A stretch of 64,000 nucleotides of DNA from Aphelocoma coerulescens (Eukaryota > Chordata > Aves > Passeriformes > Corvidae). Below, piece after piece: positions 61,679-64,000 of this stretch (positions within the stretch are counted from its first letter, which is position 1; each line of letters begins with the position of its first letter). The position numbers were made by a program, and so were the translations under genes. The notes beneath the pieces were generated by a model. It worked only from the letters and a program-made list of their open reading frames with translations, made no database searches and was not told the DNA's origin. Location: assembly GCF_041296385.1 (NCBI RefSeq), contig NW_027183949.1, positions 1,958,501 through 2,022,500 of the forward strand. The letters are read 5' to 3'.

Positions 61679-63893
61679 CCAGCCCTCCCCCACCAGGTTT
61701 GGGAAAAAAGAATTTTCCTGGGAAGAAAGTGAAAGAGATAAAAACTATTTTTTTAACAAACACCCAGGAAAAGGATAACAATGCTAAATATTAGAAGCTC
61801 TCGCTGTGCAGAGAAAGCTGGGATAATTTGAGAGTCCTTCCGTGTTTCGGTGGGGTCTCCTGAAACATCCCTAGACAGCGAGGCCCGTGCAAAGAAATAG
61901 GGAGCGATTCTTGAGAGAAGTTGCAGAGCTCTTTCTTCTCCAGCCACATGGGCGGGGCACTGCCAAAGAACTGAGCAATCACGGCACAACCAGGGCCCTC
62001 CTGGCACAGGGCAACACAAAATAACCAGTGCTGAACAGGATTAGGGCACATGTGAGCAGGGAGCAGGGAGACCCCCGTGCCCAGGCCATGCCTCTACCCC
62101 AGGGTCCCCTCTCCCATGACCTCATGGCAGGGGGGAGGAACCCCAACACTTCCGTAGGTGTAGCCTCTCTCCTCCTCCTTGCAGCTGGCTCATGGGCCCA
62201 CATTCAGGGCCCCCTCCTTGGGAGAAAATTCTCCCAGTGTGGTCTGATGTTGAAAGAGTCGAGAAGAAGGGAAAAAAACCCCCGAAGTCCCAGGAAAACA
62301 AAGTTCAACTCTCCATCTCCCTCCAGAGAAAAGGAGCTGAAAACTGGCTCAAAAGAAACAAGGTTGCTTCCTCCGCTCTTGCTGCAAGCAGGATGCAGAG
62401 GAGTGGGGATGTGTGTCCTTGAACAAACGCTCTGAGAAGTTTGTCCGGTTTTTTTTCCTCTCCCCCCTCTCAGGCTCAGTTGAAAGGCACAGAAATGCAC
62501 AAAGTTCACTTCTGGGCATAGAGCAGCGATAGGGGATACACACGATAAAGTCACCCCAAGACACAGGGACAGAGAATTCAGTGGAAAGACTCCGAGAATT
62601 CTGCTCCCAGAGATGGATCATTCCGGCTCACACTGACCCTTGTAGAAAGGGGACATCGTTCCAGGCAGCCTGTACTGAGCATGTGGCTCCTGAGTGGGGT
62701 TTGTTGTTTAGGAAACCTGCTCCGGCTTTTCCATTCTTTCCTTGCAAACAGGAAAACTTCTCCTGGGGCTGTGTGCAGGCAGAGCCCTGAGGAGAGCAGG
62801 TGGCACATGGTGCGCTGGGCTGGGACAGCCAGCTGCAGAGCTCAAGGGAAGAAGCCCAAAGTGGCACAATGGCTCCTTGCCTTCACATGCAACACCTGGG
62901 TCACAATGGTCTCCTTGATTCCATGAGGCCCCACTGTGTCACAATGGCTCCTTGGTTCCATCAGGTTCCGCAGTGTCACCATGGTCTCCTTTGATCCGCA
63001 CTGTCATCATGGACAATTGGTTCCATGAGGCCCCGCAGTGTCACAATGGTCCCTTGCTTCCATAGCTTTTACGTTGTAACAATGGACTCCTTGCTTCTAT
63101 GAGCTAGCGTGCTTTTTGCAGAGGTGTCTTTGGTTCCCACAAGGCCCTGCTGTGTCTCAGTGCACCCTGGCTTCCATGTGGATCTGGAGTATCACAAAGG
63201 CTCCTTGGTTCCACCAGGTCCTGCTGTGTCACAATGGGTCCTGTGGTCCCTGAGGCCCTCCAAAGTCATCGTGGAGGCTTGCTTCCATGAGGTTCCATTA
63301 TGTGCCAGTGGTCATCTTGGTTCCAGGAGTTTCCTTAGTGTCACAATGCTCTCCATGCTTCCATGATTCCCCACAATGTCCCAATGCTCTCCATGCTTCC
63401 ATTAGGCCCTGCTTTGCCACAATGGTCCCCTTGTTTCCATGAGGCCCCGCTGTGTCACAATGGACGCATGGTTCCATGATGTTGCGTGGTGTCACCGTGC
63501 TCTTCTTGAATCCGCAGTGGAACCATGGACCATTGGTTCCATGCGGCCTGGCCGTGTCACAATGGGCTCCTTGATTCCATGATTCCCCACGGTGTCACAA
63601 TGGAGCCTTGTTTCTAGGAGGTTCTGTACTGTCACAATTGCCTCCTTGATGCCATCAGCCCCTGCAGTGTCACAATGGCTCCTTGGTTCCATGAGGAACA
63701 CAATAGCTTGGCATAAGCATTGAGCAACAGCTGCTGAACACATCTGGCAACATCTGCTTGCATCAAAAGAGGGCTTCAAGCTGACAATGGCACCAGCAGC
63801 TTCCATCTGACACAGACACCCAGGCAAAGGACAGGCTGTGCCGGTTTGGACAAATGTGGAGGAAAATATCCTCTGATAGAAGGCAGGTTACAC
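61679..63893 (+). repeat. Macrosatellite unit 29 (long, class 1 front, class 4 minisatellite)
   Basis: This is a 2,215-bp unit. A private 5-bp deletion shortens the purine tract to GTCGAGAAGAAGGG near 62260. ATTAGAAG near 61790 destroys the ATTAAA hexamer kept in the other units. The front is class 1 (GATGGATCATTCC, with CTTGGGAG as in unit 1), whereas the minisatellite has class-4 variants (GTCACCATGG, GCTAGCGTGC). Confidence 0.95.
62862..63704 (+). repeat. Minisatellite block of unit 29 (long form)
   Basis: This 843-bp block begins GTGGCACAATGG as in unit 1, but carries class-4 variants and AAGGCCCTGCTG as in unit 27. Confidence 0.9.
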
Positions 63894-64000
63894 CCAGCCC
63901 TCCCCCACCAGGTTTGGGAAAAAAGAATTTTCCTGGGAAGAAAGTGAAAGAGATAAAAACTATTTTTTTAACAAACACCCAGGAAAAGGATAACAATGCT
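63894..64000 (+). repeat. Macrosatellite unit 30, first 107 bp
   Basis: The unit is cut by the window end after AACAATGCT. It shows the array continues. Confidence 0.95.

Larger units (their letters stand above)
1..64000 (+). repeat. 2.2-kb macrosatellite array, 29 full units + 1 partial
   Basis: The same box (CCAGCCCTCCCCCACC) recurs at 1, 2220, 4438, 6614, 8796, 11015, 13198, 15417, 17633, 19809, 21991, 24209, 26426, 28608, 30827, 33043, 35219, 37401, 39619, 41795, 43977, 46195, 48412, 50632, 52850, 55067, 57287, 59504, 61679 and 63894, and everything between recurs with it. Unit lengths are 2,175-2,183 or 2,215-2,220 bp. All units are in direct orientation with no unrelated insertion. By eye, neighbouring units differ by scattered substitutions, 1-bp indels, a 7-bp deletion and one 38-bp subrepeat. 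Neither array edge lies in the window. No gene or recognisable coding domain interrupts it. A vertebrate, possibly avian, satellite is the best reading. Confidence 0.98.

Noticed and set aside
1..64000. Chicken MHM (male hypermethylated) Z-chromosome array, also about 2.2 kb
   Set aside because: MHM is described as a BamHI-repeat family. I found no GGATCC in the unit (only GGATCATT and GGATCTGG), and I do not recognise MHM sequence here. Length alone is not enough.
1..64000. D4Z4-like macrosatellite with a retrogene in each unit
   Set aside because: No homeobox or other domain-bearing frame is present in any frame of the unit.
1..64000. Ribosomal or tRNA gene array
   Set aside because: No rRNA-like conserved blocks or tRNA cloverleaf motifs were recognised, and the unit is too short for a 45S repeat.

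Overview
The window is one uninterrupted head-to-tail tandem array (a macrosatellite). Its unit is about 2.2 kb: 29 complete units plus a 107-bp start of a thirtieth, all in the same orientation, with the array running off both ends. I found no protein-coding gene, rRNA, tRNA, CRISPR array or microbial gene. The longest open frame is 197 codons. Its equivalents in other units are broken by 1-bp indels and resemble no family I recognise, so I call no CDS.

The unit phase used here is arbitrary: each unit starts at the CCAGCCCTCCCCCACC box. Each unit has two parts. (1) About 1.19 kb plus a 190-bp tail across the unit border is non-repetitive within the unit. It holds an AT-rich stretch that looks like an avian endogenous-retrovirus LTR (memory-based, low confidence), an ATTAAA hexamer, two strong polypyrimidine-CAG tracts and two closely spaced GAATTC sites. 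(2) A block of 843 or 805 bp is a degenerate minisatellite with a subrepeat of about 37 bp (TGTCACAATGGCTCC...CCATGAGG...). The two block lengths differ by exactly one 38-bp subrepeat, and this explains most of the difference between unit lengths near 2,218 and near 2,180.

Units fall into four recognisable variant classes, and their order is not random. Multi-unit segments recur at fixed offsets: 4,402 bp (2 units, tandem), 6,655 bp (3 units, tandem), 6,576 bp (3 units), 15,410 bp (7 units) and 21,986 bp (10 units). Units 18, 23, 26 and 29 are mosaics whose switch points can be placed inside or next to the minisatellite. The array has therefore been reshaped recently by unequal exchange or conversion over several units at a time, giving an irregular higher-order structure.

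Organism: the composition and the absence of dense genes point to a vertebrate nuclear genome. The LTR-like stretch and the minisatellite recall passerine bird repeats, but that is inference from memory and unproven. Sites such as array centre, chromosome and expression cannot be read from this window.
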